DNA from: Bernardetia sp042180575
Lineage (GTDB): Bacteria > Bacteroidota > Bacteroidia > Cytophagales > Bernardetiaceae
DNA length: 64,000 nucleotides
Assembly (NCBI RefSeq): GCF_042180575.1
Contig: NZ_CP170094.1
Coordinates: 3,224,001 to 3,288,000, forward strand
Direction of reading: 5' to 3'
How positions within the stretch are numbered: position 1 is the first letter of the stretch; each line of letters opens with the position of its first letter. Below the pieces are notes generated by a model, which was not told the DNA's origin, did not search any database, and was given only the letters and a program-made list of their open reading frames with translations. Of the stretch, positions 8,968 to 16,910 are shown in pieces. The position numbers and the translations under genes are program-made.

Positions 8968-9879
8968 GAGCCTGTTCGAGTTTTTATTTTTTATTTCTTT
9001 TAGCTCCTTTGTTTATGAGATTCAAAATCATAGCTAAATACACAAATGCCTTTGCAGATTTTCTTGTTTTTTCATAATCTACTTTTAGTCTTCGGTTCTG
9101 ATTGAGCCACGCAAATGTTCTTTCTACAACCCATCTTTTGGGTTGTGGAACAAATGCTTTATCATCTTTTTTTTCTCTTCTTGGACTATTGACAATTTCC
9201 ACTTGCACTCCTGTTTGACTAAATATTTCAGTAGCCAAAGCCCCACTTCTATACCCTGCATCAGCAAGAATTTTGAAAAATGGTCTGCCTCTAAACTGAG
9301 CTAAATACGACAAATAAGCAAGTTGATTTACATCGGCTTGATTGGCTGGACTAATCTCTAATTCTAGTAAATTTCCTTGCGTATCTACTAAAATATGCCG
9401 TTTCCGTCCTTTTTTGAGCTTATAGCCGTCCACTCCTATCGCCTCTCCTCCATAAACACTCTGAACACTTTGAGAGTCTATACAACCCAAAGAAGGTCTT
9501 GGATTTCTACCTTGTGCTATACGTTCCCTTCTAACAAGCTTATCTAACAGCTTTTTATACCAACCTGTCTGCTGCCACTTACTGAAATAATCATACAAGC
9601 TACTCCAAGGAACACCATAACTACTAGGAAGCAAACGCCAACTGCTACCTGAACGAGTAAGATAGAATAGACCAGAAAATAAATTATACAAACTGTGTTT
9701 GCGTTTTCTTTTCAAATACGAAGAAGGTATAAATTTTTTCATATATTGCCAAAGAGCATCAGATAAATATTCATTAGTAAACATAGAAATTGATATTTTA
9801 ATTAGTAACTGAAAATCAATTACTTAACTAATAAAAAAATCTGATGTTCTTTTTTTTTAAACTAAACTCGAACAGGCTC
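8968..9879 (-). mobile_element. IS5-family element (IS1031-like) with TTA duplication
   Basis: A 912-bp element with inverted ends GAGCCTGTTCGAGTTT (8968 onward, and complement ending at 9879). TTA occurs immediately outside both ends (8965-8967 and 9880-9882), a 3-bp duplication of the TNA type seen in the IS1031 subgroup. Removal restores the reading frame of the surrounding transposase remnant, so this is a simple insertion into an element that was already present. Confidence 0.92.
8984..9784 (-). CDS. IS5-family transposase
   Basis: 266 aa and full length. The N-terminal DUF4096-like domain is MFTNEYLSDALWQYMKKFIP...YNLFSGLFYLTRSGSSWRLLP. Catalytic residues lie in SLGCIDSQSVQSV (Asp, about residue 102), ILADAGYRSG (Asp, about 173) and RWVVERTFAWLNQNRRL (Glu, about 221), the standard IS5 DDE pattern with the VERTFAWL motif. 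Intact, so potentially active. Confidence 0.93.
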   Translation of the reverse strand: MFTNEYLSDALWQYMKKFIPSSYLKRKRKHSLYNLFSGLFYLTRSGSSWRLLPSSYGVPWSSLYDYFSKWQQTGWYKKLLDKLVRRERIAQGRNPRPSLGCIDSQSVQSVYGGEAIGVDGYKLKKGRKRHILVDTQGNLLELEISPANQADVNQLAYLSYLAQFRGRPFFKILADAGYRSGALATEIFSQTGVQVEIVNSPRREKKDDKAFVPQPKRWVVERTFAWLNQNRRLKVDYEKTRKSAKAFVYLAMILNLINKGAKRNKK

Positions 9880-10133
9880 TTATTCCAACGTTTAGGTAAT
9901 GTTTCTACATTTAAGGAATACCCAAAACCAGTTCGTATTTCCTCCCTTCCGTGTGCTTTTTCCCACGTTGTTTTCTCATAAGGAGTTGTTAAATTATCGT
10001 CAATATGCTTACACTCTTCTAAAAGAAGTTTTTGATTTGCCTTTACCTACATTAAATAAATACCTCCTTTTTTTGCAATCAAAACAGGTAATTCATCGCT
10101 TAAATGAAGAGCATCTAAGGTATATTTACCTAA

Positions 10134-11131
10134 TAGACTTTAAAACGTAAATTTTATTATATTAGTGGTCATTTTATCCTTACTTTATGATTGATTTACC
10201 TAACTTACGTAAAAAAGAAAAGCCTTTTATGGCTCTTACTAGCTTGACTATCAAAGAGTTTGATGAGTTATTAGCTACTTTTTCTCCACTTTGGGAAAAA
10301 CATTATATGTATTATGACCTCAAAGGAAAGGCTAGAAATAAGCCCACCTTCCGAGAACACGCAAAAATACAACTAAAAGGTAGTGAAATGAAACTTTTTT
10401 TTATCCTTTACTACTTGAAAAACAACCCTTTACAGGAATCTTTAGCTCTTACTTTTGATGTTTCTCAAGGAAAAGTTAATCAATGGATTAACAGCCTTCT
10501 TCCCATTTTAAAAGAAAGTTTAAGAAAAATTAATGTATTGCCTGCAAGAAATGAATCGGAATGGACAATAAAACTTGCAGATCGTGTTGAAGAAGCAGGT
10601 AAAGCCTTAGAGTTATGGGTAGATGGAAGCGAACGTGAAATTCCTCGTCCCTCCGATTACAAAGCTCAAAAAGAAGTATATAGTGGAAAAAAAAAGCACA
10701 CTATAAAAAATACTTTAGTTACAGATAAACATCAAGAGGTAGTCTTTTTAGGAGATACAGAAACAGGAAAAGTACACGATAAACGTTTATTAGAAGAAGA
10801 TGATATTACCTTTCCTGAGGGAACTATTCTTCATCAAGATACTGGTTATCAAGGTCATAGACCTAAAGGTGTCCTTATTGAGCAACCCAAAAAAAAGCCT
10901 AGAGGAAAAGAATTATCGGAGCAGGACAAGGCTGAAAATAGTAAAAAGTCTAGTCGTAGAGTACGTGCAGAACACAGCATAGCAGGAGTAAAAAGACTTA
11001 GAATTGTCTTAGATGAAATCCGATTGTGGGGAGAAGAGGTAAGAGACCAAGTCATGGAAATTGCGTGTGGTATTCATAATTTAAGGGTAAAGACAAGAAT
11101 AACCTATCAAAAATTATCGTAATAAAGTCTA
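10134..11131 (+). mobile_element. IS5-type element, copy 2 (intact)
   Basis: 998 bp, ends TAGACTTTAAAACG and TAGACTTTATTACG (inverted). The left flank is the ISAs1-like remnant and the right flank is the N-terminal part of the IS4/IS701-like transposase, so its two sides belong to different elements. That implies an adjacent deletion at this insertion. It is nearly identical to copy 1 at 5720-6718 but in the opposite orientation. Confidence 0.87.
10187..11122 (+). CDS. IS5-superfamily transposase (ISL2-like), intact copy
   Basis: 311 aa. The N-terminal helix-turn-helix domain (LTIKEFDELLATFSPLWEK...SLALTFDVSQGKVNQWINSLLP) is typical of DDE_Tnp_4-type transposases. Catalytic Asp residues lie in ELWVDGSEREIPRP (about residue 146) and LHQDTGYQGHRP (about 220). 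The Glu lies in RVRAEHSIAGVKRLR (about 262). The GKKK codons at the centre are encoded by an A9 run, the site that has gained a base in copy 1. The ISL2-like subgroup is my judgement from the QKEVYSGKKKHT motif. Confidence 0.88.
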   Translation: MIDLPNLRKKEKPFMALTSLTIKEFDELLATFSPLWEKHYMYYDLKGKARNKPTFREHAKIQLKGSEMKLFFILYYLKNNPLQESLALTFDVSQGKVNQWINSLLPILKESLRKINVLPARNESEWTIKLADRVEEAGKALELWVDGSEREIPRPSDYKAQKEVYSGKKKHTIKNTLVTDKHQEVVFLGDTETGKVHDKRLLEEDDITFPEGTILHQDTGYQGHRPKGVLIEQPKKKPRGKELSEQDKAENSKKSSRRVRAEHSIAGVKRLRIVLDEIRLWGEEVRDQVMEIACGIHNLRVKTRITYQKLS

Positions 11132-11525
11132 AAGTCCATAACTACATTTACCACTTTTTTTCTCAACTGTTTCGTCTGTTGCTAAAATATAGGTCCTATC
11201 TAACTTAAAATTCAAGTGAACAAAAAGAAGAATACGAATAGAAAGCCAATCAATTTCACAACTTAAAAAACGAAAAATAGTACGCAAGCTAAAATTACTA
11301 TACCGACTCAGGCTACGAGTAGTAACTTTAAAACGAACACAAAACATACTATTGATCAAGCAATATAAAATGCTTATATTTGAACTTGTCATAGTAGTTT
11401 CTAAAATAACTTGAAATGAAATGATACTAGGAAGCATAAAAGTATATATTTTGGTCTGGTAACTTAAATATACAACCTTTTTTGTTTCCTTATTTTTTTA
11501 GCCTAAAATGTCACTCATATTGACT
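11132..11525 (-). pseudogene. N-terminal fragment and left end of the IS4/IS701-like element
   Basis: Starting at an ATG at 11437, the frame reads MLPSIISFQVILETTMTSSN, then SLSRYSNFSLRTIFRFLSCE and YILATDETVEKKSGKCSYGL. The ILATDET block holds the first catalytic Asp of IS4-superfamily enzymes. It is cut by the IS at 10134-11131. Upstream, at 11507-11523, is the outer end TCAATATGAGTGACATT (minus strand). The same motif ends the tail fragment at 25504-25632, which identifies both as ends of one element. The central part of the transposase (roughly half) is missing. Confidence 0.75.
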
Positions 11526-11557
11526 TCTGACTTCTAAAATCTGACTTCTTACTTGGT

Positions 11558-13648
11558 TTACCTTCCTTCATTTCCTTTATGAAAATAAATCACATCAGGT
11601 TTTTCTATATCAAAATCTTCAATTTGTAGTCTTGGAACGTTATCAAGTACAGTTTGAAGGTAATAAGGAGCATCATCAAATCCTGTATAAAAACCAAAAC
11701 GAATTTGCAAAGTCCGAAAAGAAAAACGTTCATTATACATTCTAAGTCCAATATTATAGCCTTGAAAAATAGGACTTTTTGTAACCGAACTAGAAAAAGT
11801 AGCTACTCCAATATCAGCACGAGCAAAAAATGCCCATTTAAAATCTAAAAATCGCCAAGTCGTAAAAAATACACTTTCTGTTCCCAAAAATCCCACTTCC
11901 GTTCCTTTTAATTGGTCGTCGCTCATTCCCCAAATTCCTGTATTTCCATTGATATCAGTGTATTCTCTATCAAAACGATGAAAACCTTTTGTATAACGCC
12001 CCCTAACAAACTGCCTCAAACGCCACGTTCCCAAACACAATAGAGGAGTGAAATACGTAAATTTTGATTCAAAAACTCCTTGTTCAAATTCTTTTTCAGT
12101 GGTTATATATGAACCTAAAGCCAAAGAAGCACGAACATAACCTATTTTGTTAGTTTTTATGCCTTTACTAAGTTCTAAACCTGTATAATATCTAGTTTCA
12201 AGGTCTGTATTTGACTTTCCAAAAGTAAAAACAGCACGCCTACCAATAGGAATATCTTCCGTTCTACCAAAACCATAAATCATAAAATCTCTTTCATATT
12301 TACGAGTAGAAAGCCCAACACTCAAAAGCATTTGAGTTTGATTTTGATATAAAAGATTAGTGTCTGCACTTATTTCTGGACGATCTGTGTAATAATAACT
12401 TGTAAAACGAGCAGCCGTAATAATGGAAGTTCTACCTCCATTATTTATTTTTTTATTTTTGATAGGAAAAGAATATGCTCCCCATCCATCTGTAAGCAAA
12501 TAGCTATAAAAAAAATTAGGTGTAATCGTATCACTTGACATTAGTGGAAGAGCCAACCAACGCCTATAACCAGCTTCTACACCACCTGCCCAACGCATAT
12601 CAGGTGAAAGAAAACGACGTTCTAAGGCTGCATTATAACTTTTTCGTTCATACGTATTCCAATATTCAGCACTCAAAACAGAAAATGAGTTTCCTAAATA
12701 AGCCGATTCGAATTTTGCTCGGTGTCCAAAAGGTTGTTCAGAATCAGGGGAATACATCAATTCTCCTTCTACATTATGTCCAAAACCTAATAAATTTCGT
12801 TCTTGAAGTTGCATCCAGCCACTATTTAACCCAGATGCCCCTGCACTCGGAATAAGCGACCAAATATCATGAGTAATTACTTCAATATCGACGGTATCAC
12901 TAACTTTTCCGTCTAGTTGTACTCTTTCTTTTACATAAATACGAGCATCTCCAATGGCTTTCAACTGCCTTAAAATTCGTTCTGTATCTTTTATTGAATT
13001 AGGATTTAACTTTTCGCCTTCTTCAAACAATAAATAACGCCTTTTTACTACACTGCTTTGTGTTTTGATATGAATTATGTTACCAGCTCTTTCTAACCAA
13101 TTTCTTGTTTTGTGAAGTGTATCAGTTGCTTTTGCTCCAAAAACATCCAAAGTCAAAACATCTATATTTCCAATTATTTTTCCTTCTTGTTCTTTCCAAT
13201 CTGGATAATGCAAAACATCAGCAGGAGGACAAAAACTTGGTTCTTTTTTCGAACTAATAACCCAACTGACTACTTCTTTTGTCCATTTTCGTTTTTCTGC
13301 CCAATTCTGAATTTTATCCGTAGTTGTGGTATCGTCTGTTTTCTCATAATAATCAGTTACTATTCTATCAATACTATCTAAAGTAATTGTTACAGAATAA
13401 GAAGGTGTATAAGGAGCTTTTTGAGCCTTACTTTTCTGAGAAAAATATACACAAGAAAGCACAATAAAAAAGGCTATTACTAGGTTTTTATAAAAAAAAC
13501 ATCTAAAAATAGAAACTAAAAAATACCAACAAGAAGCAAGACAACCGAAAAAAAAAGAATATAAAATATCTAAAGTTAGTCTAAAAAATGAAATTCTGTT
13601 TTCCTCTAAGTTGCTGTTAGATGGGTCAAAAACCAGTTGCTTATTCAT
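11558..13648 (-). CDS. Outer-membrane beta-barrel protein with POTRA-like region (BamA/TamA-like)
   Basis: 696 aa. An unusual N-terminal extension of about 50 residues with a hydrophobic stretch precedes a normal signal peptide (NLVIAFFIVLSCVYFSQKSKAQ). No methionine occurs closer to the signal peptide, so the start is uncertain. About residues 160-280 contain a POTRA-like segment (RYLLFEEGEKLNPNSIKDTE, LRQLKAIGDARIYV, VDIEVITHDIWSLIP) as in Omp85/BamA-like proteins. The rest alternates aromatic/hydrophobic beta strands (ERNLLGFGHNVEGE, YRRWLALPL, RQFVRGRYTKGF, RFGFYTGFDDAPYY). It probably inserts or secretes outer-membrane material, but the exact role is unknown. Neighbouring IS remnants end about 30 bp downstream of its stop. 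Confidence 0.7.
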   Translation of the reverse strand: MNKQLVFDPSNSNLEENRISFFRLTLDILYSFFFGCLASCWYFLVSIFRCFFYKNLVIAFFIVLSCVYFSQKSKAQKAPYTPSYSVTITLDSIDRIVTDYYEKTDDTTTTDKIQNWAEKRKWTKEVVSWVISSKKEPSFCPPADVLHYPDWKEQEGKIIGNIDVLTLDVFGAKATDTLHKTRNWLERAGNIIHIKTQSSVVKRRYLLFEEGEKLNPNSIKDTERILRQLKAIGDARIYVKERVQLDGKVSDTVDIEVITHDIWSLIPSAGASGLNSGWMQLQERNLLGFGHNVEGELMYSPDSEQPFGHRAKFESAYLGNSFSVLSAEYWNTYERKSYNAALERRFLSPDMRWAGGVEAGYRRWLALPLMSSDTITPNFFYSYLLTDGWGAYSFPIKNKKINNGGRTSIITAARFTSYYYTDRPEISADTNLLYQNQTQMLLSVGLSTRKYERDFMIYGFGRTEDIPIGRRAVFTFGKSNTDLETRYYTGLELSKGIKTNKIGYVRASLALGSYITTEKEFEQGVFESKFTYFTPLLCLGTWRLRQFVRGRYTKGFHRFDREYTDINGNTGIWGMSDDQLKGTEVGFLGTESVFFTTWRFLDFKWAFFARADIGVATFSSSVTKSPIFQGYNIGLRMYNERFSFRTLQIRFGFYTGFDDAPYYLQTVLDNVPRLQIEDFDIEKPDVIYFHKGNEGR

Positions 13649-13895
13649 AAATTTGGGAATAATAAGCCATTACAACTCAAAAAATGGAGGAACGTAGTTT
13701 GTTTTATATGATTAAATCATAACACTACTTAACTCTGTTCTCTTATATCAACATTATTAGTGAGATGAATGTTTTTGAATGGCTTTTTTTAAAAGCGTCG
13801 AATACCAAAAATGAATACATAAATTTTACCTAATTTTGTGTATTAAAGTAGCTGACACTTTCCAAATGTCAGAAGTAAATAGTAAACTATAAATC

Positions 13896-14717
13896 ATGAG
13901 CAAATCAGTCAAAGATAAAGTTGTCATTGTTACAGGAGGAACTTCTGGAATCGGTAGAGCATGTGCAGAAGCCTTTGGAAGAGAAGGCGCAAAAGTAGTT
14001 ATTACAGGTAGAAATGCCGAAAAACTAAAAGAAGCACAAACTTTCTTAGAAAATCAGAATATAGAAGTTTTGCCTCTTAGGTTAGATGTCAGTAAGGAAG
14101 AAGATAATAAAGAACTGGCAGAAAAGACGATTGAAAAATTTGGAAAGATAGATATTTTGGTAAATAATGCAGGAATTTCGATGCGTGCTTTATTTAAAGA
14201 TTTAGATTTATCTGTTTTGAAAAGTTTGATGGATATTAATTTTTGGGGAACTGTTTATGCTACCAAATACTGTATTCCTCATATTATCAAAACGAATGGT
14301 TCTGTGGTTGGGGTTTCTTCTATTGCAGGTTTTAGAGGTTTGCCTGCTCGTACAGGTTATTCAGCTTCTAAATTTGCAATGCAAGGTTTTTTGGAAGCTC
14401 TGCGAACTGAAATGAAAGCCGAAAATGTACATGTTTTGATTGCTTGCCCTGGATATACATCTTCAAATATTCGAAATACAGCACTTTTACAGGACGGAAG
14501 TACACAAGGAAATTCGCCAAAAGATGAAGGAAAAATGATGACTTCAGAAGAATGTGCAAATCATATTTTAAAGGCTACCAAAAAGAGACAAAATATTTTG
14601 ATTTTGACTTTACAAGGCAAATTGACTGTCTTTTTGAATAAATTATTTCCTTCTTTTATGGATAAATTGGTCTTAAATGCCATTGCAAAAGAAGGAGAAA
14701 TACCGAATACAAAGTAA
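13896..14717 (+). CDS. Short-chain dehydrogenase/reductase
   Basis: 273 aa, a classical SDR. It has a Rossmann nucleotide-binding motif VTGGTSGIGRACA (about residues 13-25), RxN cofactor recognition at TGRNAEK (NADP-leaning), NNAG at about residue 90, the catalytic Ser in VGVSSIAG (about 142) and the YSASK catalytic pair (Tyr about 155, Lys about 159). A hydrophobic C-terminal stretch (LTLQGKLTVFLNKLFPSFMDKLVL) suggests membrane association, as in several lipid-acting SDRs. Substrate unknown. A TAATTTTG -7-like element at 13831-13838 precedes it. Confidence 0.88.
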   Translation: MSKSVKDKVVIVTGGTSGIGRACAEAFGREGAKVVITGRNAEKLKEAQTFLENQNIEVLPLRLDVSKEEDNKELAEKTIEKFGKIDILVNNAGISMRALFKDLDLSVLKSLMDINFWGTVYATKYCIPHIIKTNGSVVGVSSIAGFRGLPARTGYSASKFAMQGFLEALRTEMKAENVHVLIACPGYTSSNIRNTALLQDGSTQGNSPKDEGKMMTSEECANHILKATKKRQNILILTLQGKLTVFLNKLFPSFMDKLVLNAIAKEGEIPNTK

Positions 14718-14847
14718 GAAGTATGAGGTAAGAAGTCAGAAATGAACTGTGATAAAAGTAGTTTCACTCTCTTGTCTTTTAGTTACACTAATTTCTCAGT
14801 TGTATTTGATTTCTGATTTTATTTTTTATTTATTAAACAAAAAATTG

Positions 14848-14855
14848 TACCTTTG
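14848..14855 (+). promoter_or_regulatory. Probable Bacteroidota -7 element
   Basis: TACCTTTG fits the TAnnTTTG consensus and lies 110 bp ahead of the zinc-ribbon gene. I see no good TTG at the expected -33 spacing, so this is only a half-supported promoter. The 14718-14820 part of the same gap carries heptamer-like repeats (AGAAGT-type). Confidence 0.4.
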
Positions 14856-14965
14856 CAAATCATTGTCTTTCAAATTAATTAGAAGTATTCTCAAAAAAAT
14901 AATTTAATTAAATAAAGACATTCCAAAACTCATTCTACAAACCACCTGAGTCCCAAACCGATTTT

Positions 14966-15802
14966 ATGGAACAACCTACTCCAGTAGCCAAACGAATAGA
15001 TGCCCTTGTAAAACTTCAAGAAGTTGATTCTAAATTAGATGAATTACGTAAGATAAAAGGCGATTTGCCCGAAGAAGTCCAAGATTTGGAGGACGAAATA
15101 GAAGGGTATCAGACACGAATTGCAAAATTTGAAACTGAAAAAAAATCATTAGATGACCTTGAAGCAACTCAAGATAATTCGATTAAAGACCACAAAAAAT
15201 TAATCGTTAAATACGAAGAGCAACAAATGGATGTTCGCAATGACCGTGAGTTTCAAGCCATTGCTCGTGAAATAGAAAACCAACAACTGGATATTCGTCT
15301 TGCAGAAAAAGCTGTTAGAGATACACAGTACAAAATAGAACGCAAGCAAAAGCAAATTGAAGATACTGCTGCTACTTTAGAAGAACGTAAAAAAGATTTA
15401 GAAAACAAGAAAAACGAACTTGAAGGTATCGTAAAAGAAAGTGAAGAAGAAGAAGCAAAATTGATGAAAGAGCGTGAAAAACGCATGAAAAATATTGCTG
15501 AAACTCTCTACTTATCGTATGAGCGTATTCGTGAAAATGCTCGTAATGGTCTTGCTGTTGTGAATGTAAAGCGTAATGCCTGTGGTGGATGTTTCAATAT
15601 TGTTCCTCCACAACGTCAAGTTGATATTAAAGAAAAAAAGAAATTAGTTGTTTGTGAACACTGTGGACGTGTTTTCGCTGATGTGGAAGCTGTTGAAGTA
15701 GTAGAGAAAAAACGTACTACTCGTCGTAAGCGTGTTACTAAAAAGGAAAAAGAAGCAGAAGAAAAAGCAAAGGCTGAAAAAGCTGCAAGCAAAGGAAAGT
15801 AA
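14966..15802 (+). CDS. Coiled-coil protein with C4 zinc ribbon (zf-RING_7 / CdsZ-like)
   Basis: 278 aa. Residues about 10-185 form a long charged coiled coil (VKLQEVDSKLDELRKIKGDL...). A C4 zinc ribbon follows, with Cys pairs in NACGGCFNIVPP and VVCEHCGRVF. A Lys/Arg/Ala-rich tail (KKRTTRRKRVTKKEKEAEEK) is suited to nucleic-acid binding. This is the widespread YbgI-neighbour zinc-ribbon family, with suggested roles in RNA/DNA binding or starvation hibernation. The function in Bacteroidota is not established. Monocistronic, with a terminator directly downstream. Confidence 0.8.
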   Translation: MEQPTPVAKRIDALVKLQEVDSKLDELRKIKGDLPEEVQDLEDEIEGYQTRIAKFETEKKSLDDLEATQDNSIKDHKKLIVKYEEQQMDVRNDREFQAIAREIENQQLDIRLAEKAVRDTQYKIERKQKQIEDTAATLEERKKDLENKKNELEGIVKESEEEEAKLMKEREKRMKNIAETLYLSYERIRENARNGLAVVNVKRNACGGCFNIVPPQRQVDIKEKKKLVVCEHCGRVFADVEAVEVVEKKRTTRRKRVTKKEKEAEEKAKAEKAASKGK

Positions 15803-15828
15803 TAAATATTTATTATTTTTTATATAAG

Positions 15829-15867
15829 AATCCCTATTTTGTTTATTTGAGCAAAGTAGGGATTTTT
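15829..15867 (+). terminator. Intrinsic terminator after the zinc-ribbon gene
   Basis: A stem AATCCCTA...TAGGGATT with additional TTG/CAA pairing is followed by a T6 run, starting 26 bp after the stop codon. The convergent NUDIX gene ends just beyond it. Confidence 0.85.
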
Positions 15868-15903
15868 TAGCACAAAAAAGAGTAAAAACCCCTTTCATAA
15901 AAT

Positions 15904-16500
15904 CTAAAATTCAATAATCTGTGATAATAAATATTCAATAGAAGCCCATGTATTATTCAGAATATAAGGAATTTCAATTTCTTTGAGCCATGTTACTTTT
16001 TCTATTCCTTCTTCTATTTGTGGTTGTGGAGTACTTTCGTCTTCTGTACTCATCTCAAACCAGTAGGTTTTTTTGATAATTTCTTTTCCTTCGTAGGTAT
16101 AAATATGATAAGTAGTCGGTAATTCTTTTACAATTTCGGCTTTTACACCACACTCCTCTTCTACTTCTCTAACGGCAGCTTCTGCATTGGTTTCATTTTC
16201 TTCTAAATGCCCTTTTGGCAAATCCCATTTTCCATTTCTAAAAATCCAAAGTTGTAAAGTATCACGCATTACCAAGCCTCCAGCAGCTTCTCTGATTTTG
16301 AATTTGGTAGCAAACTCTTCAAATGACTTTTCTATATCATCTGTTTTTATATAAGCTCTAGTAAAATCGGTTCTTGTCTTTAGAGAAAGATATAATTTAT
16401 AACTGTCTTTTATTTTTTCAGTTTGTAAAATACGTCCTCCTGTTACTTCAGGATATTCATTGACAAATTCTAAATAATTATTTTGAACGAAAATACGCAT
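15904..16500 (-). CDS. NUDIX hydrolase
   Basis: 198 aa. An N-terminal domain of about 60 residues (MRIFVQNNYLEFVNEYPEV) precedes the NUDIX fold. The Nudix box is GHLEENETNAEAAVREVEEECG (about residues 101-122), with the REVEEECG catalytic helix that binds Mg2+. The strand before it, FRNGKWDLPKG, is typical of diphosphoinositol or nucleotide pyrophosphatases. The ELPTTYHIYTYEGKEIIKKTYWFEM segment fits the family. The substrate cannot be told from sequence. Upstream (16599-16627) there is a weak minus-strand promoter-like pair. Confidence 0.88.
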   Translation of the reverse strand: MRIFVQNNYLEFVNEYPEVTGGRILQTEKIKDSYKLYLSLKTRTDFTRAYIKTDDIEKSFEEFATKFKIREAAGGLVMRDTLQLWIFRNGKWDLPKGHLEENETNAEAAVREVEEECGVKAEIVKELPTTYHIYTYEGKEIIKKTYWFEMSTEDESTPQPQIEEGIEKVTWLKEIEIPYILNNTWASIEYLLSQIIEF

Positions 16501-16910
16501 CGTTTTTTGATTTTTTTGATAAGATAATGTTTAAAAAGCTAGAGGCTATATATACTACAAAAGTGCAAAAATTTTACCTTTTAGACTAGCTTTTTTTACA
16601 AAAATACAATTATAATACAATTTCAAATTAAAAAAATTATAAAAAAAGTATTTATTCTGTATTAATAGATGGTAACTGTATAATTACCTAATTTGTTGAT
16701 TTTTAAATTATTTTTTTCCAAAGAGTTAGAATATATGAAATAAAATGAGTAAATTAGTTTAGGAGCTTATCTAGTTATTGATTAAATGAAAAAATAGCGA
16801 AATAGAATAAATAGATACGCAAAAAATTAGGAAAGTAAATAAAACAACTACACACAAACTAAATAATTAATTATCCTTATAAGATTGAATTTTATTGAAA
16901 TTGAAAAGAT
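16501..16910. other. Divergent intergenic region before relA/spoT
   Basis: 410 bp of very AT-rich sequence between the NUDIX gene and the RelA/SpoT gene. A CAAAAATA (TAnnTTTG on the minus strand) at 16599-16606 could serve the NUDIX gene. I find no clear promoter, hairpin or gene on the plus strand. Confidence 0.4.

Larger units (their letters stand above)
8585..10133 (-). pseudogene. Second ISAs1-like transposase remnant, interrupted by an IS5-family element
   Basis: The 3' end is an IS terminus, CAGGGCATGTTCATAAAAAT at 8585. With the IS at 8968-9879 removed (one TTA kept) the frame reads continuously: GKYTLDALHLSDELPVLIA, GGIYLM-stop-VKANQKLLL, TTWEKAHGREEIRTGF, LPKRWNKTEVKTLIVVERD, KSYWVTNLTL and REHWIIEVHHNT, ending EHKRFL at 8595. 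This is the C-terminal two thirds of an ISAs1 transposase (LDALH, KANQ, HGREEIR and the HWxIE motif). It has one internal TAG, and the N-terminus was lost at the IS at 10134. It is less like the intact copies than they are like each other. The plus-strand open frame at 9899-10150 is a shadow of it. Confidence 0.85.

Noticed and set aside
9899..10150. Plus-strand open frame of 83 codons, looking like a winged-helix protein
   Set aside because: It is the shadow of a minus-strand ISAs1-like transposase remnant that reads across the IS1031-like insertion in frame (TTWEKAHGREEIR, LPKRWNKTEVKT).
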